Source of the DNA: Candidatus Rokuibacteriota bacterium
Lineage (GTDB): Bacteria > Methylomirabilota > Methylomirabilia > Rokubacteriales > CSP1-6
Length of the DNA stretch: 64,000 nucleotides
Direction: 5' to 3'
NCBI GenBank assembly: GCA_016200085.1
Contig: JACQFL010000050.1
Span: 51,088-115,087, forward strand
Below the pieces are notes generated by a model. The model was given only the letters and a program-made list of their open reading frames with translations, was not told the DNA's origin and searched no databases. A program made the translations under genes and the position numbers. How positions within the stretch are numbered: the stretch's first letter is position 1; the number at the start of each line of letters is the position of its first letter. Shown here piece by piece: positions 25,027 through 33,911 of this stretch.

Positions 25027-25061
25027 GGAAACTATTGCAAATGCGTCAGTTTTTCCTTGAC
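25022..25061. promoter_or_regulatory. 10-bp inverted repeat between divergent htrA-like and exopolysaccharide genes
   Basis: GTCAAGGAAA (25022-25031) and its exact reverse complement TTTCCTTGAC (25052-25061) flank 20 nt. Each arm contains TTGAC facing outwards, so each can be the -35 box of one divergent promoter. A dimeric regulator bound here could control both directions. On the right side, TTGACC is followed at 18 nt by GAAAAT, immediately before the ATG at 25087. Confidence 0.4.
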
Positions 25062-25086
25062 CGTCGAGATTCAGACAGGCGAAAAT

Positions 25087-26787
25087 ATGTCATTGCACGC
25101 TTGGCGATGTAGATCCGGGCGGGTGCTGAAGCTTCGTGATGCGCTCTGCGTATTCCTGGTTGTGTCCTTGCTGACGCCCGGTCTCGCTCCCGCTCAGGGG
25201 ATCTCCCCCTGGCAACTGTTGCCCCCCCAGCCGTCCGCCCCGGCCCCATCGGCGCCGCAATCGCCCACCGCAGTCCAGGCGCCGCCGGTCACCATTCCCG
25301 TCCCAGTCCAGCCCGTCGCCCCGCGCGCGCCCGGATCCACGTCGGTGATCAGGCCGGATCCGTGCGCGATGGTGAACATCGTCAACATCGCCAGCCGCAC
25401 CGTGCCCTCGCCCGATTACCGTCTCGCCGGCGGCGACACGCTGGAGATCCAGATCGCCGGCCGCCTCGAGACGACCAAGCAGCAGGTCGTGATCGACCCC
25501 CAGGGCACGATCAGCGTGCCGCCGATCGGCGCCGTGCAGCTCGGCGGGCTGAGCCTCATCGAGGCCCAGCGCGCGCTCACCCAGCAGGCACGCGAGCTGC
25601 TGCGCTTCGTGGACGTCGCCGTCTCGCTCGTCGCCGCCCGGTGCTCCGAGGTATCGCTCTCCGGCGAGATCGAGCAGCCCGGGGTGGTGCAGGTCTCCGC
25701 CAACCGCCGGGTCCACGACGTGATCCTCCTCGTCGGCGGCATCACGCCGCGCGGCAGCCTGCGACGTGTGCAGGTCACGACGCGGACCGGCGCCGCGGAG
25801 GTGGATCTGCTCCGCTTCGAGCTCGGCGGCGACCTGGACCAGAACCCGTTCGTCGTGGACGGCATGCGCATCCACGTGCCGTCGCGCGGTCCCACCGTGA
25901 CGCTCGCCGGCGCGGTTCGCCGGCCGGGGGAGTACGAGCTCGATCCCTCGGGCTCGCTCGAGACCCTGTTCCGGCTGGTGGGCGGTCTCGCGCCGGCGGC
26001 CTCGCCGTCCCAGGCCCGCCTCACGCGGCAGCTCGCGGACGGGCGCAAGGAAACCGTGTCCGTCGACCTACGCACCGCGCTGGCCCGGCCCGCCGACGTG
26101 CGCCTGCAGCCCTACGACCTGCTGTTCGTGCCCACGGTGGGGCTGTTGCAGGACGTGGTCGAGGTGCGCGGCGCGTTCAACGGCACCGCCGACAGCGCGA
26201 AGACGACGACGGCGGGCAAGCCGACGATCGTGCAGCGGCTGGAGCTGGCGCAGGGCGACCGGGTGCGCGACATCGTGCTGCGCGTCGGCGGGGCGGCGCC
26301 GTACGCCGATCTCCGCCTGGCCCTGATCGAGCGCCCGGGGGCGGGGGGCCCGCGCCAGCGCATCCCCATCGATCTGGGCCGGCTGCTCGTCGAGCACGAC
26401 GAGACCCAGAACGTGCGGCTCGAGAACGGCGACGTCGTGCTCCTTCCCGTCACCGAGGACCGGGTGTACGTCGTGGGCGAGGTCCGCTCACCGGGGCCGT
26501 TCGACTTTCGCACCGAGCTCACGCCGCGCGAGTACGTCGCCATGGCCGGGGGCCCGACGAACCGGGCGAAGATGCGGGCCACCACGGTGACGTTCTCCAG
26601 CGGCCGGACGTACGCCATGGCCGAGGCGCCGCCGCTGGAGGCGGGCGCGGTGGTGACCGTGCCCGAGGTCGCGCTCAAGTGGTGGCAGGATTACGTGACG
26701 ATCGCGTACGCGCTGTCCCAGATCATCGCCGCCTACACGGGGATCTACATCCTGTATCGCGGCCCCATCGTCACCACCACGCCCTGA
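25087..26787 (+). CDS. Polysaccharide export outer-membrane protein (Wza-like, SLBB repeats)
   Basis: This 566-residue protein forms the export channel for the polysaccharide. It has a signal peptide (CVFLVVSLLTPGLAPAQG ends near residue 38), a Pro-rich linker, a poly-export domain (YRLAGGDTLEIQIAGRLETT near residue 112) and several SLBB beta-grasp domains (VSLSGEIEQPGVVQVSANRR, VTLAGAVRRPGEYELDPSGS, VYVVGEVRSPGPFDF). A C-terminal hydrophobic segment is present. It is longer than E. coli Wza (about 380) because of the additional SLBB units. No lipobox Cys is obvious. It heads the 28-kb operon, and its TGA overlaps the next ATG (TGATG). The ATG at 25087 lacks a good Shine-Dalgarno; a GTG at 25123 is an alternative start. 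Confidence 0.92.
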   Translation: MSLHAWRCRSGRVLKLRDALCVFLVVSLLTPGLAPAQGISPWQLLPPQPSAPAPSAPQSPTAVQAPPVTIPVPVQPVAPRAPGSTSVIRPDPCAMVNIVNIASRTVPSPDYRLAGGDTLEIQIAGRLETTKQQVVIDPQGTISVPPIGAVQLGGLSLIEAQRALTQQARELLRFVDVAVSLVAARCSEVSLSGEIEQPGVVQVSANRRVHDVILLVGGITPRGSLRRVQVTTRTGAAEVDLLRFELGGDLDQNPFVVDGMRIHVPSRGPTVTLAGAVRRPGEYELDPSGSLETLFRLVGGLAPAASPSQARLTRQLADGRKETVSVDLRTALARPADVRLQPYDLLFVPTVGLLQDVVEVRGAFNGTADSAKTTTAGKPTIVQRLELAQGDRVRDIVLRVGGAAPYADLRLALIERPGAGGPRQRIPIDLGRLLVEHDETQNVRLENGDVVLLPVTEDRVYVVGEVRSPGPFDFRTELTPREYVAMAGGPTNRAKMRATTVTFSSGRTYAMAEAPPLEAGAVVTVPEVALKWWQDYVTIAYALSQIIAAYTGIYILYRGPIVTTTP

Positions 26788-27589
26788 TGTACGAAGCGTA
26801 CTGGAGCCTCACGGAGCCGCCTTTCGACAACTCGCCCAACCCGAGGTTCTTCTACCTTTCGCCCGAGCACGAGGAGGCCCTGCTACGCCTGGTGTACGCC
26901 GTGCGCCAGCGGAAGGGCTGCGCGATGCTCACCGGCGAGTACGGCTGCGGCAAGACCACGCTGTCGCGGGCGCTCATCCAGCGCCTCGAGGCGGAGCGCT
27001 ACGAGATCGGGCTGCTCACCAACCCGAGCTGGACCCCGATCGACTTCTTCCGGGAGATCCTCTACCAGCTGGGCACGGAGACGCAGGAGCGCGGCAAGCC
27101 CGAGCTGCTGCACCAGCTCAACGACGTCTTCTTCCGCAACTACCAGGCCGGGCGCGACACGGTCGTCATCGTGGACGAGGCGCAGCTCATCGAGGACGCC
27201 GTGTTCGAGGAGCTGCGGCTCCTGCTCAACTTCCAGACGGACGACCGGTTCCTCGTCACGCTGCTGCTCATCGGCTCGCCCGAGCTCGCCGCCAAGGTGC
27301 GCGCCTCCGCCATCTCGACCAGCGCATCGCCATCCGGTACCACCTGACCGCGCTGGACGACCGGCACACCGTCTCGTACATCAGCCACCGGCTGCAGATG
27401 GCGGGACGCACCGAGCCGATCTTCACGGATCCGGCCATCAAGCTGATCTTCGACTTCACGCGCGGCACCCCGCGCGCCATCAACAACGTGTGCGATCTCG
27501 CGCTGCTCGTCGGCTTCGGCAAGCGGGTCAAGCACGTCGACGACCGGATCGTGGCCGAGGTCATCAAGGACATGGTCGGGGTGTCCTGA
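26787..27589 (+). pseudogene. XrtA-type system ATPase (ExeA-like AAA), frameshifted
   Basis: The protein is the AAA ATPase found beside the export and kinase genes of exosortase-A-type polysaccharide loci: MYEAYWSLTEPPFDNSPNPR at the N-terminus, Walker A GEYGCGKTT near residue 50 and Walker B VVIVDEAQ near residue 126. After KVRA (27303-27305) the frame runs into STSASPSGTT and a stop at 27345-27347. The +1 frame continues the family sequence RHLDQRIAIRYHLTALDDRH and TRGTPRAINNVCDLAL to a TGA at 27587-27589. A single missing base near 27303-27307 explains this. It may be a sequencing error, because the rest is intact and both ends are coupled (TGATG) to neighbours. If real, the sensor and C-terminal lid are lost. 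Confidence 0.85.
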
Positions 27590-28686
27590 TGGTGCGGATG
27601 AGCGATCTCGTCCGGGGCATGGCCCGACCGGGAGCCCCGGGGCCGCCGTCCCCGGCGCCCGCGCCACCGCCCGCCGCGCCCCGCGAGGACGCGCCCGCGC
27701 CGCCCCCGGCGCCGGCGGCGCCCGAGTCCCGCCTGCGCATCGGCCCCCTGACGGAGCCCACGCCGGCCCCGGCGCCCGCTCCGACGCCCGACGTGGACGC
27801 CGCGCAGGAGGCCGAGGACCTCTTCGCGCAGCTCCACGGCTTCATCGCCCGCGCGCGCGAGCTGACCCGCGGCGCCGAGCCCTTTCCCTGGGTGGCGCTC
27901 GGGGGCCACGTCGACCGCGTGGTGGCATCGCTCGACGCCGGCGGCGCGCTGTTCTGGGAGGCGCACCGTCCGGTGCTTCCGCCGGGCGTGGACTGGGTGT
28001 CGTACCACCAGGCGCGGGTCGCGGTGCTCGCGCTGCGCGTGGCGGTCGCGGCCGGGTACGACCGCGCGCGTCTCGGCGCGCTCGGCCTCGCCGGCTGTCT
28101 CTTCGACATCGGGCTCTGGCAGCTTCCCGACGGGCTGCTGCGCCACCACGATGCGCTGTCCGGCGAGGAGCTCGCCCAGTACCGGGCCCATCCGCGGCAG
28201 GGCGCTCAGATCGTCCGGCGGTGGGGGCCGCCCCAGGACGGGCTCGTCGAGGCGATCCAGCAGCATCACGAGCGGGAGCAAGGCCAGGGCTTCCCCCAGG
28301 GGGCGGCCGGCGCCGGGATCCATCCCGACGCCAAGCTCCTCGGTCTGCTCGACACCTACGCGAGCATGACGCTGCCCGCGTCGGGGGCCCCCGGTGTGCC
28401 GCCGCACGAGGCCGTGCGGGAGCTGGTCCGCTCGAAGAACGACTTTCCGCCCGCGCTCGTCAAGGCGCTGCTCGGCGAGCTCTCGGTCTTCCCGCCCGGC
28501 ACGATGGTGCGACTCAACACCGGCGAGACCGGATGTGTCGTCGCCGTCAACCGCAATCACCCGCTGCGCCCGCGCGTCGAGGTCTACGACGCCAAGGGGC
28601 CGCGCCAGGGCGCCCCCAAGATCGTCGACCTGTCCGAGGCGCCGTTCCTCTACATCACGGGGCCGGTGTCCGAGAGCGCCCGGTGA
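27589..28686 (+). CDS. Degenerate HD-GYP-like protein of the exopolysaccharide operon
   Basis: This 365-residue protein begins with a very Pro/Ala-rich stretch (residues 12-70), followed by a helical HD-type domain. Its layout matches HD-GYP phosphodiesterases: YHQARVAVLALRVA near 139, GCLFDIGLWQLP near 171 where the usual HDIGK is FDIGL, YRAHPRQGAQIVRRW, and QQHHEREQGQGFPQG where HHERxDGxGYP is expected. Loss of the HD histidine suggests a structural or sensory role rather than c-di-GMP hydrolysis. A C-terminal beta domain (PGTMVRLNTGETGCVVAVN) is as in canonical members. The ATG overlaps the ATPase stop (TGATG). Regulation of polysaccharide synthesis is an inference from position. Confidence 0.8.
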   Translation: MVRMSDLVRGMARPGAPGPPSPAPAPPPAAPREDAPAPPPAPAAPESRLRIGPLTEPTPAPAPAPTPDVDAAQEAEDLFAQLHGFIARARELTRGAEPFPWVALGGHVDRVVASLDAGGALFWEAHRPVLPPGVDWVSYHQARVAVLALRVAVAAGYDRARLGALGLAGCLFDIGLWQLPDGLLRHHDALSGEELAQYRAHPRQGAQIVRRWGPPQDGLVEAIQQHHEREQGQGFPQGAAGAGIHPDAKLLGLLDTYASMTLPASGAPGVPPHEAVRELVRSKNDFPPALVKALLGELSVFPPGTMVRLNTGETGCVVAVNRNHPLRPRVEVYDAKGPRQGAPKIVDLSEAPFLYITGPVSESAR

Positions 28687-28718
28687 GGATGCCCGCCCGC
28701 GACCGGGACCTCGTCTGA
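28683..28718 (+). other. Bridging micro-ORF (11 codons)
   Basis: GTG 28683 overlaps the upstream TGA (GTGA), and its own TGA (28716-28718) overlaps the next gene's ATG (TGATG). It fills the gap between the HD gene and the kinase gene. It may only pass ribosomes on; see the findings. Confidence 0.3.
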
Positions 28719-31700
28719 TGGCGCAGTACGAGATGAACCTCCGGGATTACTGGATGGTGGTGCGCCGCCGCCGCCTGGTCATCCTGGGCTCGGTGCTCCT
28801 CGTCGTGCTGTTCAGCATCGTGTTCGCGCAGCGGCGGACGCCGGAGTACGAGGCCACCGCGGCCGTGAAGTACGAGCAGTCGTCCTCCCTGTCGGGCCTG
28901 CTCGTCGAGGTGCTCTCCTACAGCACGTCCGACTCCATCGAGACCCAGGCCACGCTCATCAAGAGCTCGCCCGTGCTCGAGGAGGTCGCCCGGAGGCTGG
29001 GACGCTTGCCCCAGACCTCCGCCGGCGGCGCCGTGCGCGAGTCGCCCGCCTACATGGCCGCCCTCAACTCGCTGGCCGCGCGGATCAAGACGTCGCGGGT
29101 GCCGTCCACGAGCATCATCGACATCACCGTCAAGTCCACGAGCGCGGCCGAGGCGCGCGACCTCGCCAACACCGTGGCCGAGGCGTACCGGGACTACAGC
29201 CGCAACCAGCGCAACGCGCGGATCGTCGAGGCCAGGAAGTTCATCGAGAGCCAGCTGAAGGAGGTCGAGGCGCGAGTGCGCGCCGCCGAGGAGGACCTCC
29301 GCGCCTTCCGCGAGCAGAACCGGATCATCTCGCCCGGCGGCGAGTCCAGCGTGCTGCAGGCGCTCTTCACCCAGGCCCGCACGGACCTCGAGAAGACCCG
29401 CGTGCAGCGGGCGGAGCTCGAGCAGGCGCAGGCGCGGCTGGCGCAGCCCGCTGGCGGCGGAATCAACGACCGCGTCTTCGTCGACGCCAGCGGCAACGCC
29501 GCCCTCCAGCGGCTGCAGTCCACCGAGATGGAACTGCTCCTCGAGCGGAACAACCTCGCCCTGGAGGTGACCGACAAGCATCCGCGGCTGCAGGCCGTCG
29601 ACGATCGCATCCGGGAAATCCGCGCCGAGATGCGCCGCGAGGTGACGGCCCAGGCCGCGCTGCTGCGCCGGCGGGAGGAGGCCCTCGAGCGCCAGATGGC
29701 CGAGGTCGTCCAGCAGAACAAGACCGTGCCCGGCATCGAGCTCGGGCTCCAGCAGCGGCAGCGGGAGACCAAGGTCAACGACGACCTGCTGACCCTGCTC
29801 AAGACCAAGCACCAGGAAGCGCTCATCAAGGAGGCGGAGAGCGTCGAAGAGGTCACGATCGTCCGTCCCGCCACCGAGCCGCCGGCGCCCGTGGGCGGCG
29901 AGACGCTCAACACCGTGGTGGTGGGGGCGCTGCTCGGGCTCCTGCTCGGGCTCGTGGGCGCCTTCGTCCTGGAGACCCTCGACACCTCGATCGGCACCAT
30001 CGAGGACGTCGAGACCTACCTCGGCGTCCCCGTGCTGGGCATCGTGCCCCACATCGACGCCAAGGAGACGGTGGCGCGCCTGATCGAGCGGCGCCCGCGC
30101 CTGGCCCAGCTCGAGCCGGAGGCAATGCAGAGCCACGCGCTGCTCATCACGCACTTCGACCCGAAGTCCCCGGTGGCCGAGGCGTATCGCACCCTGCGCA
30201 CGAACATCCAGTTCATGCGCGCGGAGACGGGCGGCAAGGTCCTGGTGGTCACCAGCCCCACGCTGCAGGAAGGCAAGACCACGACGATCGTCAATCTCGC
30301 GCTGACCATGGCCCAGAACGGACAGCGCACGCTGCTCGTGGGCGGCAACCTGCGCCGGCCGTCGATCCACCGGTTCTTCGGCATCGAGCGGGGGCCCGGG
30401 CTCTCCGAGGTCCTCGTCGGCAACGCGCGCTGGCGTGACTGCATCCGGACCGTCAACGACATCCTGCTCGGCCGGTTCGAGATGGAGGACATCATGGCCT
30501 CGCCGGGCCTCGACAACCTGCACATCATCGAGGCCGGTGCCGTGCCCGCCAACCCGTCCGAGCTGCTGTCCACGCCGGCCATGACGGAGTTCCTCCGCGA
30601 GGTGCGGGACGCCTACGACATCGTCCTCATCGACACGCCGCCCGTGCTGCCCGTGACCGACTCGGCGGTGATCGCCGGCCAGGTCGACGGCGTCGTGCTC
30701 GTCTACCAGGCGGGCAAGGTGGGCCGGCTCGTGCTCAAGCGCGCGAAGATCCAGCTGGAATCGGCGCGCGGGAAGCTGTGGGGCGTCGTGCTCAACGACG
30801 TGCGGGCCGAGATCACCGGCTACGCGTACGCGCACCAGTACTCCCACTATTACGGCGAGGAGGCGCCGGCCGGGCCACCAGAAGGACCCGTGAGCCGGGC
30901 GCTCGCTCACCTGCGCGGCCGAGGGCGGCCGGAGGGGCCCGGCGAGCCCACGCGCGAGCGCGGCGCGCCCGAGGCCCCGCGCAGCCCGCTCCCGGGCCGT
31001 CGCCGCGGCGGGTACCAGAACGTACGCTGGGCGATCCTGCTCGTCGCCGCGCTCGTCGCGCTGCTGATCGCCGCGTTCGTGTGGAGCGCGGGCTGGCTCT
31101 CCGCGCCCCCGCGCCCGCGCGAGCTGCTGCGCCAGCGGCCAGAGACGCCCGCGGCGGCTCCCGCGTCGCCAGCGACCCCCACGCCGCGACCCCAGGCACC
31201 GCCCGGCGCGCTCCCCACCGCCCCGCCGCAGGCGCCGCCGCGTGCCGAGCCGCCGCCCGCGGGCACCGCGCCCTCCCGGGCGCCGGCCGCTCCTGCGCCA
31301 CCGCAGCCCGGTGCGCCGGGCAGCGCGGCCGCGCCGCCGTCGCGGCCGGGCGAATCCCCGACGGCGCCCGCCAGCGCGCGCTTCGCCGTCGAGTTCGGGC
31401 CATTCTTCGCAGCCGCCGACGCCGAGCGTGTCGAGCGCCAGCTCAGCCAGGGCGGCTACCAGACGGTCCGCTTCCGCCAGCAGACCGGCGGCACCCTCTA
31501 CGCGGTGCTGATCGAGCGCCTGGCGAGCGCCCGGGACGCGCAGCTCCTGGTCGCCACCCTGCGCGAGCAGGGCTTCGGGGAGGCCGTGGTGCTCGGGGGC
31601 GGCGAGGGGCTCACCGTGCGGGTCGGCGATCCGGCGCCCCTGCGCATCGCCGTCCAGCTCGGCGAGCGCGTGCGCGCCAAGGGCCACGCCGTCCGCCTCG

Positions 31701-31831
31701 CCGCCCAGTCCGGCGAGGCCGTCGCCACCGTCGTTCGCCACGGCAACTTCGCCTCGCGCGCCGAGGCCGACGCGAAGGCCGACGAGCTGGCCCGCCTGGG
31801 CCTCCCGAGCCATGTCGTCCAGGTCCGCTAG
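28718..31831 (+). CDS. Wzz/BY-kinase fusion with C-terminal SPOR domain
   Basis: This 1037-residue protein controls polysaccharide chain length. It has a Wzz domain with a first membrane helix (residues 18-37), long coiled coils and a GNVR region up to a second helix (LNTVVVGALLGLLLGLVGAF, about 396-420), then a cytoplasmic P-loop tyrosine-kinase domain (about 480-710). The kinase has SPTLQEGKTTT (Walker A, near 515), LIDTPPVLPVTD (Walker B, near 634) and a tyrosine cluster YAYAHQYSHYYGE (near 702). Walker A' is LLVGGNLRRP instead of the family LLVDADLRRP, so both catalytic aspartates are gone. A third membrane helix (about 770-792), a Pro/Ala linker and two SPOR-like repeats (from about 887) follow, an unusual addition. 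The start is ATG 28718 (TGATG). Kinase activity is doubtful; a structural role is likely. Confidence 0.88.
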   Translation: MAQYEMNLRDYWMVVRRRRLVILGSVLLVVLFSIVFAQRRTPEYEATAAVKYEQSSSLSGLLVEVLSYSTSDSIETQATLIKSSPVLEEVARRLGRLPQTSAGGAVRESPAYMAALNSLAARIKTSRVPSTSIIDITVKSTSAAEARDLANTVAEAYRDYSRNQRNARIVEARKFIESQLKEVEARVRAAEEDLRAFREQNRIISPGGESSVLQALFTQARTDLEKTRVQRAELEQAQARLAQPAGGGINDRVFVDASGNAALQRLQSTEMELLLERNNLALEVTDKHPRLQAVDDRIREIRAEMRREVTAQAALLRRREEALERQMAEVVQQNKTVPGIELGLQQRQRETKVNDDLLTLLKTKHQEALIKEAESVEEVTIVRPATEPPAPVGGETLNTVVVGALLGLLLGLVGAFVLETLDTSIGTIEDVETYLGVPVLGIVPHIDAKETVARLIERRPRLAQLEPEAMQSHALLITHFDPKSPVAEAYRTLRTNIQFMRAETGGKVLVVTSPTLQEGKTTTIVNLALTMAQNGQRTLLVGGNLRRPSIHRFFGIERGPGLSEVLVGNARWRDCIRTVNDILLGRFEMEDIMASPGLDNLHIIEAGAVPANPSELLSTPAMTEFLREVRDAYDIVLIDTPPVLPVTDSAVIAGQVDGVVLVYQAGKVGRLVLKRAKIQLESARGKLWGVVLNDVRAEITGYAYAHQYSHYYGEEAPAGPPEGPVSRALAHLRGRGRPEGPGEPTRERGAPEAPRSPLPGRRRGGYQNVRWAILLVAALVALLIAAFVWSAGWLSAPPRPRELLRQRPETPAAAPASPATPTPRPQAPPGALPTAPPQAPPRAEPPPAGTAPSRAPAAPAPPQPGAPGSAAAPPSRPGESPTAPASARFAVEFGPFFAAADAERVERQLSQGGYQTVRFRQQTGGTLYAVLIERLASARDAQLLVATLREQGFGEAVVLGGGEGLTVRVGDPAPLRIAVQLGERVRAKGHAVRLAAQSGEAVATVVRHGNFASRAEADAKADELARLGLPSHVVQVR

Positions 31832-32387
31832 GGCGGCGGGCTTCGCGGCGCGCGCCCGACGCGTGCGCGCCCTCGTGCTCGACGTGGACGGCGTGCTCAC
31901 CGACCGGCGCATGATCCTGTCGGAGCGCGGCGACGAGCTCAAGAGCTTCGACACCCGCGACGGCATCGGCATCGGGCTCGCCCGGCGCGCCGGCTTCAAG
32001 ACGGCGCTGATCACCGGCGAGAAGAGCCCGATCGCCCAGGCGCGCGGCGACCGCCTCGGCGTCGACGCCGTCGTGCTGGGGGCGCGGCGCAAGGCCGACG
32101 CGCTCGAGCGCCTGCTCGCCGAGTGGGGGCTCGGCCCGGAGACCGCCGCCTACGTCGGTGACGACCTGCTCGACATCCCGGCGCTCCAGCGCGCGGGCCT
32201 TGCCATCGCGGTGGCGGATGCGGCGCCGGAGGTGCGGGCCGTGGCACACGCCGTCACCCGCGCGCGCGGCGGGCGCGGCGCCGTGCGCGAGTGCGTGGAG
32301 CGGATCCTGCGCGCCCAGGGGCGGTGGCGGGAGGTTGTCACCGCCTTCGTCGTCGAGCACGGCGGGGCGCCCGGAGCGTGGCGCTGA
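31812..32387 (+). CDS. kdsC: KdsC-type HAD phosphatase
   Basis: This 191-residue protein matches 3-deoxy-D-manno-octulosonate 8-phosphate phosphatase: LDVDGVLTD (nucleophile Asp near residue 24), FDTRDGIGIGLARRAGFKTA, LITGEKSPI (motif II Thr), ARRKADALE (Lys) and YVGDDLLDIPAL (acidic motif). KdsC is a tetrameric, capless HAD enzyme of Kdo synthesis for lipopolysaccharide. No other Kdo gene lies here, so it may serve the polymer of this operon or a related nonulosonate. The ATG at 31812 lies 20 nt inside the kinase gene. Confidence 0.85.
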   Translation: MSSRSARAAGFAARARRVRALVLDVDGVLTDRRMILSERGDELKSFDTRDGIGIGLARRAGFKTALITGEKSPIAQARGDRLGVDAVVLGARRKADALERLLAEWGLGPETAAYVGDDLLDIPALQRAGLAIAVADAAPEVRAVAHAVTRARGGRGAVRECVERILRAQGRWREVVTAFVVEHGGAPGAWR

Positions 32388-32394
32388 GGCGCGC

Positions 32395-33831
32395 ATGACC
32401 ATCCCGGCGGCGCGGCGCGCGCAGGCGCTCGTCGTGATCGGGGCGCTGACGGTCGCCGCGGCATTCCTGGTGTCGGAGACCCTCACGCGCTTCACCCTGC
32501 TCCAGGTGGCCGGCGGCGTGGCCGCGGTGGCGCTGTTCGCCCTGGTGTTCGTCAGCACCGACTTCGGCCTCTACGTGCTCATCCTGTCGATGCTGCTCTC
32601 CCCGGAGTTCTCGCTCGGTGGCGCGCTGGCCGAGCGCCGCGAGGTCGTCATCCGGATCGAGGATTTCGTGCTCCTGATCATTGCCTTCGCCTGGCTCGCC
32701 AAGACGGCGATCAACAAGGAGCTGGCCCTCGTCGGCCGCTCGCCCCTCAACCTGCCCATCGCGGCCTACGTGGGCGCGAACCTCCTCTCGACCCTGCTGG
32801 GCATGATGCTCGGCTCGGTGAAGACCGTGACCGGGCTCATGTACGTCGTGAAGTACGTCGAGTACTTCTTCGTGTACTACATGGTGGCCAACAATCTGCG
32901 GAGCCGCGAGCACGCGTGGCGGCTCGTGAGCGCGGCCTTCGGGACCGCCATCATCGTCGCGCTCTACGGGCTGGCCCAGATCCCCAGCGGGGAGCGGGTC
33001 TCGGCCCCCTTCGAGGGCCAGGTCGGGGAGCCGAACACCTTCGGCGGGTACATGCTCCTGATGATCGCGATCGTCCTCGCGCTCGCCCTCGAGACGCGCT
33101 CGACCCGGGTACGAGCGTGGTCGCTCGGCATGCTCGTGCTGTTCGTGCCCCCGTTCCTCTTCACCCTCTCGCGCGCCTCGTTCCTCGGCGCCATCCCCAT
33201 GCTCCTGGTCCTCGTCGCCTTCAGCCGTCACCGCGCCCCGATCGCGCTGGCCCTGGCCTTCATGGCCTTGCTCGTCGTCGTCCAGCCCGCGTTCGTGCCC
33301 CGCTCCGTCCACAGCCGTATCCACCGGACGTTCGAGCCCGAGACGAGCTGGAAGGGGACGGTCGCGGTCGGTCAGATCCAGTTCGACCCGTCGACGTCGG
33401 AGCGTCTGATCAGCTTCCGGCTGGCGTTCGACGGCTGGATGGAGCGCCCGATCTTCGGCTACGGGGTGACGGGTTTCAGGTTCATGGACGCCCAGTACGC
33501 CAAGCTCCTCGTCGAGGCCGGCCTCGTCGGGCTGGTGGCCTTCGCGTGGCTCATCGGCCGCCTGCTCCGCGAGCTCCTGCGCATCTATCGCCGACTCACG
33601 GATCCGGACGATCGGGGTCTGGCCCTGGGCCTGCTCGCCGGCCTCGTCGGGCTGCTCGTGCACGGGGTCGGCTCGAACACGTTCATCATCATTCGGATCA
33701 TGGAGCCTTTCTGGTTCTTCGTCGCCGTGGCTATGATGCTGTCGGAGCTGCCCGACGGCCGGCGCGGAGCGCGGCCCGCTGGCGCCATGACGACACGCCG
33801 GACAGCGGCGGCGCACGGAGCCCTACCGTGA
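32395..33831 (+). CDS. O-antigen ligase/polymerase-family membrane protein
   Basis: This 478-residue integral membrane protein has about 11 predicted helices (for example LFALVFVSTDFGLYVLILSM). It has a large periplasmic loop between residues of about 295 and 345 (PRSVHSRIHRTFEPETSWKG), followed by the region RLISFRLAFDGWMERPIFGYG, typical of the Wzy_C/WaaL family near its functional loop. It should join repeat units or transfer the chain at the periplasmic face. The ATG at 32395 is 7 nt after the KdsC stop. Polymerase (Wzy) and ligase cannot be separated by sequence. Confidence 0.85.
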   Translation: MTIPAARRAQALVVIGALTVAAAFLVSETLTRFTLLQVAGGVAAVALFALVFVSTDFGLYVLILSMLLSPEFSLGGALAERREVVIRIEDFVLLIIAFAWLAKTAINKELALVGRSPLNLPIAAYVGANLLSTLLGMMLGSVKTVTGLMYVVKYVEYFFVYYMVANNLRSREHAWRLVSAAFGTAIIVALYGLAQIPSGERVSAPFEGQVGEPNTFGGYMLLMIAIVLALALETRSTRVRAWSLGMLVLFVPPFLFTLSRASFLGAIPMLLVLVAFSRHRAPIALALAFMALLVVVQPAFVPRSVHSRIHRTFEPETSWKGTVAVGQIQFDPSTSERLISFRLAFDGWMERPIFGYGVTGFRFMDAQYAKLLVEAGLVGLVAFAWLIGRLLRELLRIYRRLTDPDDRGLALGLLAGLVGLLVHGVGSNTFIIIRIMEPFWFFVAVAMMLSELPDGRRGARPAGAMTTRRTAAAHGALP

Positions 33832-33911
33832 CCGCAGCGGCCCGCGCAGTCGTCGCCGTCGCCGTCTTCCGCGTGGCGGTCGTGGGCCGATCGCCGCTGG
33901 GCCCCCGCTGA
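33828..33911 (+). other. Bridging micro-ORF (27 codons)
   Basis: GTG 33828 overlaps the stop of the O-antigen ligase gene (GTGA), and its TGA (33909-33911) overlaps the ATG of the next glycosyltransferase (TGATG). It would encode a 27-residue hydrophobic-basic peptide (ARAVVAVAVFRVAVVGR). Whether the peptide matters is unknown. Confidence 0.35.

Noticed and set aside
25027..25040. Possible sigma-54 promoter before the exopolysaccharide operon
   Set aside because: The GG and GC doublets are not at the required 10-nt spacing.
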